Below are positions 8,952-16,202 of a DNA stretch of 64,000 nt, one piece after another. The DNA lies in NCBI GenBank assembly GCA_020638955.1, contig JACKHO010000008.1:186001-250000 (forward strand), in the 5' to 3' direction. The translations under genes and the position numbers were made by a program. Each line of letters starts with the position of its first letter. Position 1 is the first letter of the stretch. The notes below the pieces were generated by a model, which was given only the letters and a program-made list of their open reading frames with translations, was not told where the DNA came from and did no database searches. Origin of the DNA: Planctomycetaceae bacterium. GTDB lineage: Bacteria; Planctomycetota; Planctomycetia; Planctomycetales; Planctomycetaceae.

Positions 8952-9875
8952 TCAATTGACTCTGTACCGCTCCAGCCACGCCATGACGACGCGTCCTACG
9001 CGTGTGATCGATTCCCCAGAGCAGGCCGCGGGCAAGTCGTTGCGTTTGTGCCAGTAGGCGTAGTCGAAGTCGATGATGTCGCAGGTTGGAATTTGAGCCG
9101 TCTTGTTCAGGGGTAAGTGGTCGTCGCTGAGGCTGTGCTTGCGTCTGTGAATAAACGCCACTTCGTTCAGGTCCTTAGCCACCTGCCAGACGCTCCGTGT
9201 GACGTCCCCCGCATAACGGAGACTGTTCCCTTCCTGATAAATGTTGAGATTCTTGTCTCCAATCATGTCGACAAGCACTCCCGCGACATACCGATGCCCT
9301 GGCGGATGGTCGACATACTGCTGGGAAAAATGTTCTGAGCCAAGGAAGTACTTGTCGCGCGAGTCATAAACCAGTTCCTCGCCATCGAAGAAGACAAAGT
9401 CGATACCGTAGCCGGGGCGCAAGTTCCCCATGTGATGGGCCAGTTCCATGAACAGGGCCACACCGCTCCCACCGTCGTTCGCACCAATGAACGGCTTGTT
9501 GCGGTTGAAAGGATTCAATTCCTTGTCAGGGTGCGGACGTGTGTCGTAGTGGCAGCACAGGAGTAAACGCTGCTTCGCCTCAGGGTGCCACGACACAATA
9601 ATGTTCTTCATTCGAACCGGTTCACCGGTTTCGGGATGGGCGACGTCGAATTCCTGATTTGTCACCTGACAGGGAAACTGGGCGAAATGGTCTTCAATGA
9701 GCTGCTGCTGTTGCCGCATTCCCTCTGTGCCAGAAATGCGGGGACCAATCTCACAAACCCGTTCCAGGTAGGTGAAAGTGCGATTCGAGTCCAAAGTGGT
9801 GGGCTCAGCGGCGTTCGCCTGACCAGAGGCTACGCAAAGTGCGGCAGCAACGAAGTAGCAGCGGGACCATTCCAT
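8952..9875 (-). CDS. Exported M28-family zinc peptidase / glutaminyl cyclase-like protein
   Basis: A 307-residue protein with a signal peptide (cleavage near ANAAEP). The M28 fold binds two zincs; ligand-bearing motifs visible are LLLCCHYDTRPHPD, FIGANDGGSGVALFMEL, VFFDGEELVYDSRDKYFLGSEHF, VLVDMIGDKNLN and HSLSDDHLPLN near the end. The combination FFDGEE ... LVDMIGD resembles glutaminyl-peptide cyclotransferases, which cyclise N-terminal glutamine, more than classical aminopeptidases, so either activity is possible. The ATG at 9875 was chosen because ACGGAG lies about 10 nt upstream; an in-frame ATG at 9899 would add eight residues. It converges with the phosphatase/cytochrome gene and is divergent from guaA. 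Confidence 0.88.
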   Translation of the reverse strand: MEWSRCYFVAAALCVASGQANAAEPTTLDSNRTFTYLERVCEIGPRISGTEGMRQQQQLIEDHFAQFPCQVTNQEFDVAHPETGEPVRMKNIIVSWHPEAKQRLLLCCHYDTRPHPDKELNPFNRNKPFIGANDGGSGVALFMELAHHMGNLRPGYGIDFVFFDGEELVYDSRDKYFLGSEHFSQQYVDHPPGHRYVAGVLVDMIGDKNLNIYQEGNSLRYAGDVTRSVWQVAKDLNEVAFIHRRKHSLSDDHLPLNKTAQIPTCDIIDFDYAYWHKRNDLPAACSGESITRVGRVVMAWLERYRVN

Positions 9876-10225
9876 GAGTGTTTCGCTCCGTAATTCCATT
9901 TTCGCCCAAGTATCGTACAGCCATGCTCACGAGGGCAACCGACGATTTCCTGAGAACGCTGCGACGCATGCGACCAGAACCGCTGCAGTTTGCGTAACTC
10001 TCACGAAACGCACAAGATGCGTTCACGGCGCCCTTGCGGGCGACAAAAACCGAGAATTGGGGCCGATGCGTTTTCTCGACACCTTTGTCCGGCTAAAATG
10101 ACCGTTTCGCCTGTTTGCGCTCGCATCCGGAAAAACTGCAGGGGCAGTGCGTCCCTGTATCTTATGGCGGCATCATGCTGGTGGCGTCACCCGATTCGTC
10201 GCCCCAGGCCAATTCAGCTTGTGAA
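9876..10225. other. Divergent intergenic region before guaA
   Basis: A 350-bp gap between the M28 peptidase gene (leftward) and guaA (rightward) that should carry both promoters. I see a small GC hairpin (CGCCC-TTGC-GGGCG) near 10028-10041 but no convincing coding sequence, riboswitch or strong promoter. Several short frames read through here but none has protein-like composition. Confidence 0.5.
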
Positions 10226-11806
10226 ATGAACAGTCCAACACCAGACACCACAGAGCAGCTTGCCATTCAGTCAGAATCGATTTTGGTTCTCGACTTCGGC
10301 AGTCAAACGGCCCAACTCATCGCCCGACGTGTGCGGGATCAGAATGTGTTCTGCCAGTTGGTGCGTCACGACCTCTCGGCCGAGCGAATCAAAGAACTGA
10401 ATCCAAAGGGACTCATTCTGTCTGGTGGTCCGGCGAGTGCGTATGCCGAAGGTGCTCCGCAAATCGACCCGGAAATTCTGGATCTCGGAATTCCCGTATT
10501 GGGAATTTGCTACGGCATGCAGGTCATGTGCCGGGCTCTGGGAAGTGCCGTACGACCCGGAAATTCGGGGGAGTTTGGTCACACCCCAATCCAAGTACTC
10601 GAAGAGGATGCACTCTTCGCCGGGCTGCCCAAAGAGTACGCCGTCTGGATGAGCCACGGCGACCGGGTCGAAGATTTGCACGAACATTTCAAGCTGGTCG
10701 CGAAGACCAGCGAGTGTCCCAACGCGGCGATTAAGCACCGCGACCGGGAACTCTACGGCCTGCAGTTTCACCCGGAAGTCACGCACACCAAGTTCGGCAA
10801 AGAGGTGCTGGCCAACTTTGTGAACAACGTTTGCAAGTGCTCTGGCGACTGGAAGATTTCCTCGTTCATCGAACAGGAATGTACACAACTCCGCGAGCGT
10901 ATCGGAGCGAACCGAGTCATTTGTGGTCTCTCCGGCGGAGTCGACTCCTCGGTTGCGGCGGCACTGTTGTTCAAAGCCATTGGACCGCAGCTTTCCTGCA
11001 TTTTTGTGGATAACGGACTCCTGAGAAAAGGCGAGCGGGAGCAGGTTCGCGAGCAGTTCAGCGACCACTTCAAAACCGACCTCCACGTCGTCGATGCACG
11101 CCAGCAATTCCTCGACGAACTCAAAGGGAAGACCGATCCCCAGGAAAAACGGAAGACCATTGGCCGGGTTTTCATCGACGTATTCCGGAAGGAAGCAGAG
11201 TCTATCGAAGATGCCAAGTTCCTCGCGCAGGGCACACTCTACCCGGACGTTATTGAGTCGGGCGCAAATCCCGACGGACCTGCGGCCACCATTAAGGCTC
11301 ACCACAATGTCGGTGGATTGCCGGAAGAACTCGGCTTCGAGCTGGTCGAGCCGTTCCGCATGCTCTTCAAAGATGAAGTCCGTCAGATTGGCCTCGAACT
11401 CGGATTGCCCGAAAACCTGATTTGGCGGCATCCATTCCCTGGCCCAGGTCTGGCGGTTCGATGCCTGGGTGAAATCACGGAGGAGCGTCTGCGGACATTG
11501 CGGGAAGCAGATGCAATTTTCATCGAAGAACTCGTGGCAGCTGGACTTTATCGAGAAGTTCAGCAGGCGTTTGCCGTATTGCTCCCTCTGCAGACCGTGG
11601 GTGTCATGGGAGATGCCCGGACCTACGAAGACGTTATTGCCATTCGGTCGGTCGATACCGACAACTTCATGACCGCCGACTGGTCTCGACTCCCCTATGA
11701 CTTGCTGCAGAAGGTCTCAACACGCATTATCAATTCGGTTCGCGGTGTAAACCGTGTGGTGTACGACATCAGTTCCAAGCCGCCCAGCACCATCGAATGG
11801 GAATAA
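10226..11806 (+). CDS. guaA: GMP synthase (glutamine-hydrolysing)
   Basis: Converts XMP, ATP and glutamine to GMP in the cytoplasm, the last step of de novo guanine nucleotide synthesis. The 526-residue length is standard. The class I glutamine amidotransferase domain occupies the first 200 residues with ILVLDFGSQ, the nucleophile Cys95 in GICYGMQ, and the late GLQFHPEVTHT supplying His and Glu. The ATP-pyrophosphatase domain carries the P-loop LSGGVDSSVAAALL. The C-terminal dimerisation domain has PFPGPGLAVRCLGE and ends KPPSTIEWE, the usual GuaA terminus. The ATG at 10226 places a short tail ahead of the amidotransferase core; a longer frame to 10115 adds unconserved residues. aroC starts 51 bases after the stop on the same strand, so guaA and aroC may be co-transcribed. 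Confidence 0.98.
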   Translation: MNSPTPDTTEQLAIQSESILVLDFGSQTAQLIARRVRDQNVFCQLVRHDLSAERIKELNPKGLILSGGPASAYAEGAPQIDPEILDLGIPVLGICYGMQVMCRALGSAVRPGNSGEFGHTPIQVLEEDALFAGLPKEYAVWMSHGDRVEDLHEHFKLVAKTSECPNAAIKHRDRELYGLQFHPEVTHTKFGKEVLANFVNNVCKCSGDWKISSFIEQECTQLRERIGANRVICGLSGGVDSSVAAALLFKAIGPQLSCIFVDNGLLRKGEREQVREQFSDHFKTDLHVVDARQQFLDELKGKTDPQEKRKTIGRVFIDVFRKEAESIEDAKFLAQGTLYPDVIESGANPDGPAATIKAHHNVGGLPEELGFELVEPFRMLFKDEVRQIGLELGLPENLIWRHPFPGPGLAVRCLGEITEERLRTLREADAIFIEELVAAGLYREVQQAFAVLLPLQTVGVMGDARTYEDVIAIRSVDTDNFMTADWSRLPYDLLQKVSTRIINSVRGVNRVVYDISSKPPSTIEWE

Positions 11807-11857
11807 TTCACGAGCGAAACTTCTGGTGGTTCGTTCGCAATATGGAATCGTTTCAGT

Positions 11858-12979
11858 ATGGCAGGTAATTCATTCGGACAGGCACTGCGCATGACCACCG
11901 CTGGCGAAAGCCACGGGCCGGGGAATGTTGTTATTGTCGATGGCGTGCCCCCCGGAATTCCGCTAGCCGAAGCCGATTTGGAAGTCGATTTGCAGCGTCG
12001 ACGACCGGGACAAAGCCACATCGTCACGCAGCGGAAAGAAGCGGACGCCCCGGAAATTCTCTCAGGCGTGTTTGAAGGCCGTACGACGGGTACCAGCGTG
12101 GCGGTGCTGGTCCGCAATGAAGATCAGCGCAGTCGCGACTACGGCGACATCAAGGACCTGTATCGCCCCGGCCACGCGGATTACAGCTTCGACGCCAAGT
12201 ACGGATTCCGCGACTACCGTGGCGGTGGCCGCTCCAGTGCCCGCGAAACGACCGCTCGTGTCGCGGCTGGCGTCATTGCCAAGAAGATTATGGAACATGC
12301 GTTCGGTGGACGCGTGGTGGGGTATGTCACGCAGGTGGGGGATATCCAGGCCAACATCCCAGATCCCGCAGCCGTGACACTGAAAGCCGTTGAACAGCGA
12401 CCAGATGGAACGCCAAACATTGTGCGGTGTCCGGACGTCGACGCAGCGGACAAAATGATTCAGCTCATCGAAGAGTGTCGCAAAGCGGGCGACTCAATTG
12501 GCGGCGCGGCAGAAATCGCCGTCACTGGAGTGCCAGCCGGACTGGGTGAGCCTGTCTTTGACAAAATCAAAGCTGACCTGGCAAAAGCATTGTTCAGTCT
12601 TCCCGCCGTATTGGGCGTGGAGTACGGCATTGGATTTGGCTGCGTCAACATGCGCGGCAGCGAACACAATGACATTTTCACAACCCAGGCGAATGCCTCG
12701 GGCGATAAGAAAATCGTCACGAAAAGTAATCGGCACGGTGGCATACTGGGCGGCATTACCACCGGGATGCCCATTGTGTTGCGGGCCGCAGTGAAACCCA
12801 CAAGCAGCCTTCCCATCGAGCAGCAAACCGTCACGCGGGAAGGGGAACCGGCCACGATTCGAACCAAGGGCCGACACGACCCCTGCCTGCTGCCACGGTT
12901 CATTCCAATGGCAGAAGCCATGGTCGCCTTTGTTGTTGCCGACCACTGGCTGCGGTGGCGTGGACAGGCATCCAATTGA
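11858..12979 (+). CDS. aroC: Chorismate synthase
   Basis: Catalyses the final step of the shikimate pathway, anti-elimination of phosphate from EPSP to chorismate, using reduced FMN. It is 373 residues long, normal for the family. Signature regions are present: N-terminal NSFGQALRMTTAGESHGPG, RRPGQSHIVTQRKEAD, YGDIKDLYRPGHADYSFDAKYG, DYRGGGRSSARETTARVAAG, and late in the protein GGILGGITTGMPIVLRAAVKP and RHDPCLLPRFIPMAEAM. The ATG is the natural family start. It sits between guaA and apgM, all rightward with short gaps, suggesting a housekeeping transcription unit without an obvious common pathway. Confidence 0.98.
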   Translation: MAGNSFGQALRMTTAGESHGPGNVVIVDGVPPGIPLAEADLEVDLQRRRPGQSHIVTQRKEADAPEILSGVFEGRTTGTSVAVLVRNEDQRSRDYGDIKDLYRPGHADYSFDAKYGFRDYRGGGRSSARETTARVAAGVIAKKIMEHAFGGRVVGYVTQVGDIQANIPDPAAVTLKAVEQRPDGTPNIVRCPDVDAADKMIQLIEECRKAGDSIGGAAEIAVTGVPAGLGEPVFDKIKADLAKALFSLPAVLGVEYGIGFGCVNMRGSEHNDIFTTQANASGDKKIVTKSNRHGGILGGITTGMPIVLRAAVKPTSSLPIEQQTVTREGEPATIRTKGRHDPCLLPRFIPMAEAMVAFVVADHWLRWRGQASN

Positions 12980-13088
12980 GGCCAAAAAAGTCGGGCCCGA
13001 TTTAACAAACAATTCATCACACCCCTGCGGCGACGTTGGTACAGTTCGCCACGCAGAAACGTTTAACAGAAGTGACACAGGTTGACTC

Positions 13089-14297
13089 ATGGCTGACTTA
13101 CACGATCTCACACGCAAACTTCAAAAGCACAACGACTCCAAAATCGTGTTGCTCGTCGCCGATGGTCTCGGCGGTCTGCCTCTTCAGCCCGGTGGAAAAA
13201 CCGAACTGGAAACGGCCAAAACTCCGAACCTCGATGCACTTGCGCAGCGTGGAACGTCTGGTCTGAGTGTGCCCGTGCTGCCCGGGATTACGCCCGGTAG
13301 CGGTCCAGGGCACCTCGGCTTGTTCGGCTACGATCCACTGCAGTACCAAATTGGTCGCGGCGTGCTGGAAGCATTGGGCATCGATTTCGACCTCGGACCG
13401 AACGATGTCGCGATTCGAGGGAACTTCTGCACGTTGGACGCAGCGGGCAAAATCAGCGATCGTCGCGCTGGCCGCGTCTCGTCAGAGGTCGCTGCACCTC
13501 TGTGTGAGAAGCTCAACAACATCAAAATTCCCGGCGTCGAAGTCTTCGTCCGTCACGTGAAGGAATACCGACTCGTTGTCGTGTTTCGCGCTGCCGGCCT
13601 CGGTGGTGATGTCGATGACACCGACCCACAATCCGTTGGTGTCGAGCCACTGCCACCACACGGAAACGACGAACCTTCGCGCAAAACGGCGGATATCGCC
13701 ACAGAGTTTCTGCGTCAGGCTCGCGAAGTGCTGAAGAACGACGCTCCAGCCAATTTCCTTATGCTCCGCGGAATTGCCAAGAAACCGCCCATTCCGACCT
13801 TCGAGGACGTCTACGGCACGCGGGCGGGTGCGATTGCTGTTTATCCCATGTACCGAGGTCTGGCTCGCCTGGTGAGCATGGACGTGCTCAACGCCGGTAC
13901 CACCCTGGAAGATCAATGCGATCGACTCGCCCAGGCCTGGACCGACTACGACTTCTTCTTCATGCACTTCAAGTACACCGACTCCACCGGCGAAGACGGC
14001 AACTTCGACGCGAAGGTGCAGCGTATTGAAGAACTCGACGCTGCCATTCCACGCATTACGGGCATGAATCCCGACGTGCTCATTGTGACCGGTGACCACA
14101 GCACGCCGAGCAAAATGAAGTCGCACAGCTGGCATCCTGTGCCGACTTTGCTCGCAGCAAACAATTGCCGTTATGACGGCAACACCGAGTTCAGCGAATC
14201 AGCTTGTCTTCGCGGCGGATTGGGGCAGTTTGAATCGAAGTACCTGATGTCCCTCGCTCTGGCTCATGCCGGTCGCCTGGAGAAATTCGGCGCATAA
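13089..14297 (+). CDS. apgM: Cofactor-independent phosphoglycerate mutase, archaeal type
   Basis: Interconverts 3- and 2-phosphoglycerate without 2,3-bisphosphoglycerate; a cytoplasmic glycolytic enzyme of the alkaline phosphatase superfamily. The 402-residue length and motif set fit the archaeal-type (ApgM) branch rather than the ~510-residue bacterial GpmI: IVLLVADGLGG with the metal-binding Asp, TPNLDALAQRG, the catalytic serine region TPGSGPGHLGLFGYDP, GNFCTLD, ISDRRAGR, FMHFKYTDSTGEDGN, and the terminal metal ligands VTGDHSTPSKMKSHSWHPVP. A strong hairpin terminator follows the stop by about 25 nt. It begins 110 bases after aroC. Confidence 0.95.
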   Translation: MADLHDLTRKLQKHNDSKIVLLVADGLGGLPLQPGGKTELETAKTPNLDALAQRGTSGLSVPVLPGITPGSGPGHLGLFGYDPLQYQIGRGVLEALGIDFDLGPNDVAIRGNFCTLDAAGKISDRRAGRVSSEVAAPLCEKLNNIKIPGVEVFVRHVKEYRLVVVFRAAGLGGDVDDTDPQSVGVEPLPPHGNDEPSRKTADIATEFLRQAREVLKNDAPANFLMLRGIAKKPPIPTFEDVYGTRAGAIAVYPMYRGLARLVSMDVLNAGTTLEDQCDRLAQAWTDYDFFFMHFKYTDSTGEDGNFDAKVQRIEELDAAIPRITGMNPDVLIVTGDHSTPSKMKSHSWHPVPTLLAANNCRYDGNTEFSESACLRGGLGQFESKYLMSLALAHAGRLEKFGA

Positions 14298-14322
14298 CAG
14301 CGTCGCGTCCATCGAATGCCCT

Positions 14323-14360
14323 CACCCTCGCGTGGCCCCTGAGCCGCGCGAGGGTGCTTT
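14323..14360 (+). terminator. Intrinsic terminator of apgM
   Basis: A perfect 10-bp stem (CACCCTCGCG 14323-14332 with CGCGAGGGTG 14347-14356), 14-nt loop and a short CTTT tail, 26 nt after the apgM stop. GC-rich stem and position support termination; the T tract is short. Confidence 0.7.
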
Positions 14361-14789
14361 CGTTTCAGGTGTGGCTGAGCGACAACACGGTTCAACTCAG
14401 CTTTGGAATGCTGCGTTTTGCAGTAACTCGTCCAATGTATTTGAGGTCCAATTCTGCGGCCATGAGGCATTTCCGCAACGGCGAATCTTGCCGCGCGGAT
14501 CGGGTTTCATCAATCATGCCGGTTAATTGGACACTATTGTTGCAGCATTCGCGGCATTCGACACAACCGATTATGCGGCCAAGTCACGGGAATTCTGTTC
14601 CGACGGCTGGTCTTAACAAATTGATTGAAGTGTCAAGTGCAAAACGCCGAAAAATTCAGTCAGACGATTTGATACGAACATCGGGAAGGCAATTGCCGGA
14701 GCGATGACACCAGCCGCAAGGTCAGTGACGTATGAATCGTTGAAAATTGGGGGGGAACGCAATTCTCTAGCTGGACGCTGGATTCGATT

Positions 14790-14934
14790 GAGGCATGACG
14801 CCTCGTTGTTTCTCTGTCCTTGTTTGCAGATGAGTTGCTCGATGAATCGATCCGATGCGTATCGGGGGGGGATTCATCGATTAACTCCTGCGACTCTCCC
14901 TCGCACTGGTGACAGTTTTGATCACCAGTTTTTT
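14790..14934 (+). ncRNA. Candidate structured RNA ending in an intrinsic terminator
   Basis: Consecutive helices are visible on the + strand. GAGGC/GCCTC (14790-14794 with 14800-14804) forms a small hairpin. A perfect 10-bp stem TCGATGAATC/GATTCATCGA (14839-14848 with 14871-14880) encloses CCGAT-GCGT-ATCGG (14852-14865). A terminator hairpin (14905-14934) ends it. No credible ORF covers the segment. The leader ORF of the downstream regulator begins only 44 nt after the T tract, which leaves little room for a separate promoter, so this could be either a free-standing small RNA or the 5' attenuator of that regulator. I do not recognise a known RNA family; the 5' end is undefined. Confidence 0.45.
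14905..14934 (+). terminator. Intrinsic terminator upstream of the HTH/receiver regulator
   Basis: ACTGGTGA (14905-14912) pairs perfectly with TCACCAGT (14922-14929) around a 9-nt loop, and the run of T continues to 14934. This is a textbook intrinsic terminator. No ORF ends nearby, so it terminates a non-coding transcript or attenuates the genes that follow. Confidence 0.65.
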
Positions 14935-14946
14935 CGGTTCCAGTGT

Positions 14947-14956
14947 GTTACGTAAC
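14947..14956. promoter_or_regulatory. Perfect 10-bp palindrome before the leader ORF
   Basis: GTTACGTAAC at 14947-14956 is a perfect palindrome, placed between the terminator and the ribosome site of the 53-aa leader ORF. It could be an operator, possibly autoregulatory, but chance is possible for a 10-mer. Confidence 0.3.
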
Positions 14957-14978
14957 TCTGACGGAGGGGGTTGCGAGC

Positions 14979-15140
14979 ATGACACGCAGGGCCGACGTGG
15001 AACCTGAGACATCCCTTGCGAGTTTCGGTCGGCGTTATTTTGGGAATTCACCCGTAACGCGCATCGAGGTTCAACAGGGAACACGAAGTGGTCCCCACTT
15101 CAACCCAGACAAAGCGTGTGATTGGAGAGCCCGCACATGA
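14979..15140 (+). CDS. 53-aa leader ORF translationally coupled to the HTH/receiver regulator
   Basis: An ATG at 14979 follows a very strong ribosome site (GGAGGGGG, 14963-14970) at good spacing. The frame runs without interruption to a TGA at 15138-15140 that overlaps the ATG of the next gene as ATGA. The predicted peptide begins MTRRADVEPETSLASFGRR and is basic, rich in Arg, Thr and Ser, with no recognisable domain or signal peptide. The strong ribosome site and ATGA overlap argue that it is translated, at least to deliver ribosomes to the regulator gene. Whether the peptide itself matters is unknown. Confidence 0.5.
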   Translation: MTRRADVEPETSLASFGRRYFGNSPVTRIEVQQGTRSGPHFNPDKACDWRART

Positions 15141-15709
15141 GGACAATCTTTACTACAGGTCAGGTGGCCAAAATCTGCAAGGTGGCACCGCGAACCGTTT
15201 CGAAATGGTTCGACTCCGGACGCCTCCGCGGATACCGGATTCCCGGATCCCAGGATCGGCGTATTCCTCGCGAACATCTTATTCGTTTCCTCAAGGAGCA
15301 TGGTATGCCCCTTGGCGAACTGGAAGATGAAGCAATGGGAAAACTGCTTCTCGTTGGTATGGACACAATGGTCCGTTCCAGCCTGGAAGCTGTGCTGTCA
15401 CCGGAAGATTTCAAAGTCGAAATCGCTGCCAGCGGTTTCGAGGCCGGAATTCAAGCTGAATCGCTCCATCCCGACGCAGTTGTCGTCGACTTCACGATGG
15501 GTCGTAACGAAGCATTGATGATCGCGCAAAACCTTCGTCGCAATGCTGATTACACCGACACGGTGCTGATTGCATTGCTGAGCGACGAAGACACCGCGAG
15601 TGGCTTCGACCGTACGATTTTCAATGAAACATTCCGCAAGCCATTCGATTCAGCGCTCCTCGCGGAACGAATCAAAACGCTTGTCAGCCGGAAGAAGCAA
15701 CTGGCCTAA
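15137..15709 (+). CDS. Helix-turn-helix (excisionase-like) DNA-binding protein with receiver-like domain
   Basis: A 190-residue cytoplasmic protein. Residues 5-55 form a MerR/excisionase-type winged helix (TTGQVAKICKVAPRTVSKW, then GYRIPGSQDRRIPREHLIRF) of the kind used to bind DNA. Residues 67-185 resemble a response-regulator receiver: LLLVGMDTMVRSSLEAVL at the first strand, a candidate phospho-acceptor Asp118 in AVVVDFTMG, and the conserved Lys168-Pro pair in FRKPFD. The order HTH first, receiver second is the reverse of most response regulators. Related HTH proteins are frequent in planctomycetes; their regulons are unknown to me. The ATG at 15137 overlaps the stop of the 53-aa leader ORF and has GGAG about 9 nt upstream. 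No histidine kinase is adjacent. A small hairpin (15701-15718) spans the stop. Confidence 0.85.
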   Translation: MRTIFTTGQVAKICKVAPRTVSKWFDSGRLRGYRIPGSQDRRIPREHLIRFLKEHGMPLGELEDEAMGKLLLVGMDTMVRSSLEAVLSPEDFKVEIAASGFEAGIQAESLHPDAVVVDFTMGRNEALMIAQNLRRNADYTDTVLIALLSDEDTASGFDRTIFNETFRKPFDSALLAERIKTLVSRKKQLA

Positions 15710-16202
15710 TTTGGCCAGATGCGGAATGGTAGCCACTAGATGCAATGCCGGGCGTTTTGCTCGACCAAATCATGAAGATTTGGGGTAAGCCCGCACGGCA
15801 CAGCCTTGACGTGGTTCAAAACCCAGACTTCTTTCGACCGACGGGCGCTCCACTTGGCGCTGTTAGAGTGAATTCGTGTGTTGGGTCCACCAACAAGTTC
15901 GGACGTGGGGACATTCGAACTTACTTCACACAACCTCACAAAGACGACGTCGGGAAAACACCAATCGGCGAAAAACGTTTTGGTTGAAAACTACGCTCGC
16001 TGCAACCGTATGGCTGACTGGCAAAGCAATTTGCGGAGTGATACCGGATAAGCTGACAGCTGGCTAACCCATCCATGGCCGCGACGATTCCACAAGAGTC
16101 GTTGCGGCCATTCTTGTTTTCAGGTCGTCACTTCTCTGCACGACTTTTCCGCGTGATGGGCACAAGCATTCTCGACCATAATGGTCTGAGGGCACGTCGG
16201 AA
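15710..16202. other. Intergenic region with a terminator but no confident gene
   Basis: About 490 bp between the regulator and the leftward DUF1549 gene. Short frames exist on both strands (for example 15876-16067 +, 15736-15939 -) but none has a convincing ribosome site or protein-like composition. The only clear element is the rightward terminator at 16075-16120. The stretch may be a long 3' UTR of the regulator or hold a small RNA. Confidence 0.5.
16075..16120 (+). terminator. Rightward intrinsic terminator
   Basis: A 16-bp stem (16075-16090 with 16096-16111, ATGGCCGCGACGATTC against GAGTCGTTGCGGCCAT, two G-U pairs) with a 5-nt loop is followed by TTCTTGTTTT. It lies 366 nt beyond the nearest rightward stop codon. 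Confidence 0.7.

Noticed and set aside
10271..11431. Long leftward frame within guaA (386 codons)
   Set aside because: Antisense shadow of guaA, whose motifs and length are unambiguous.
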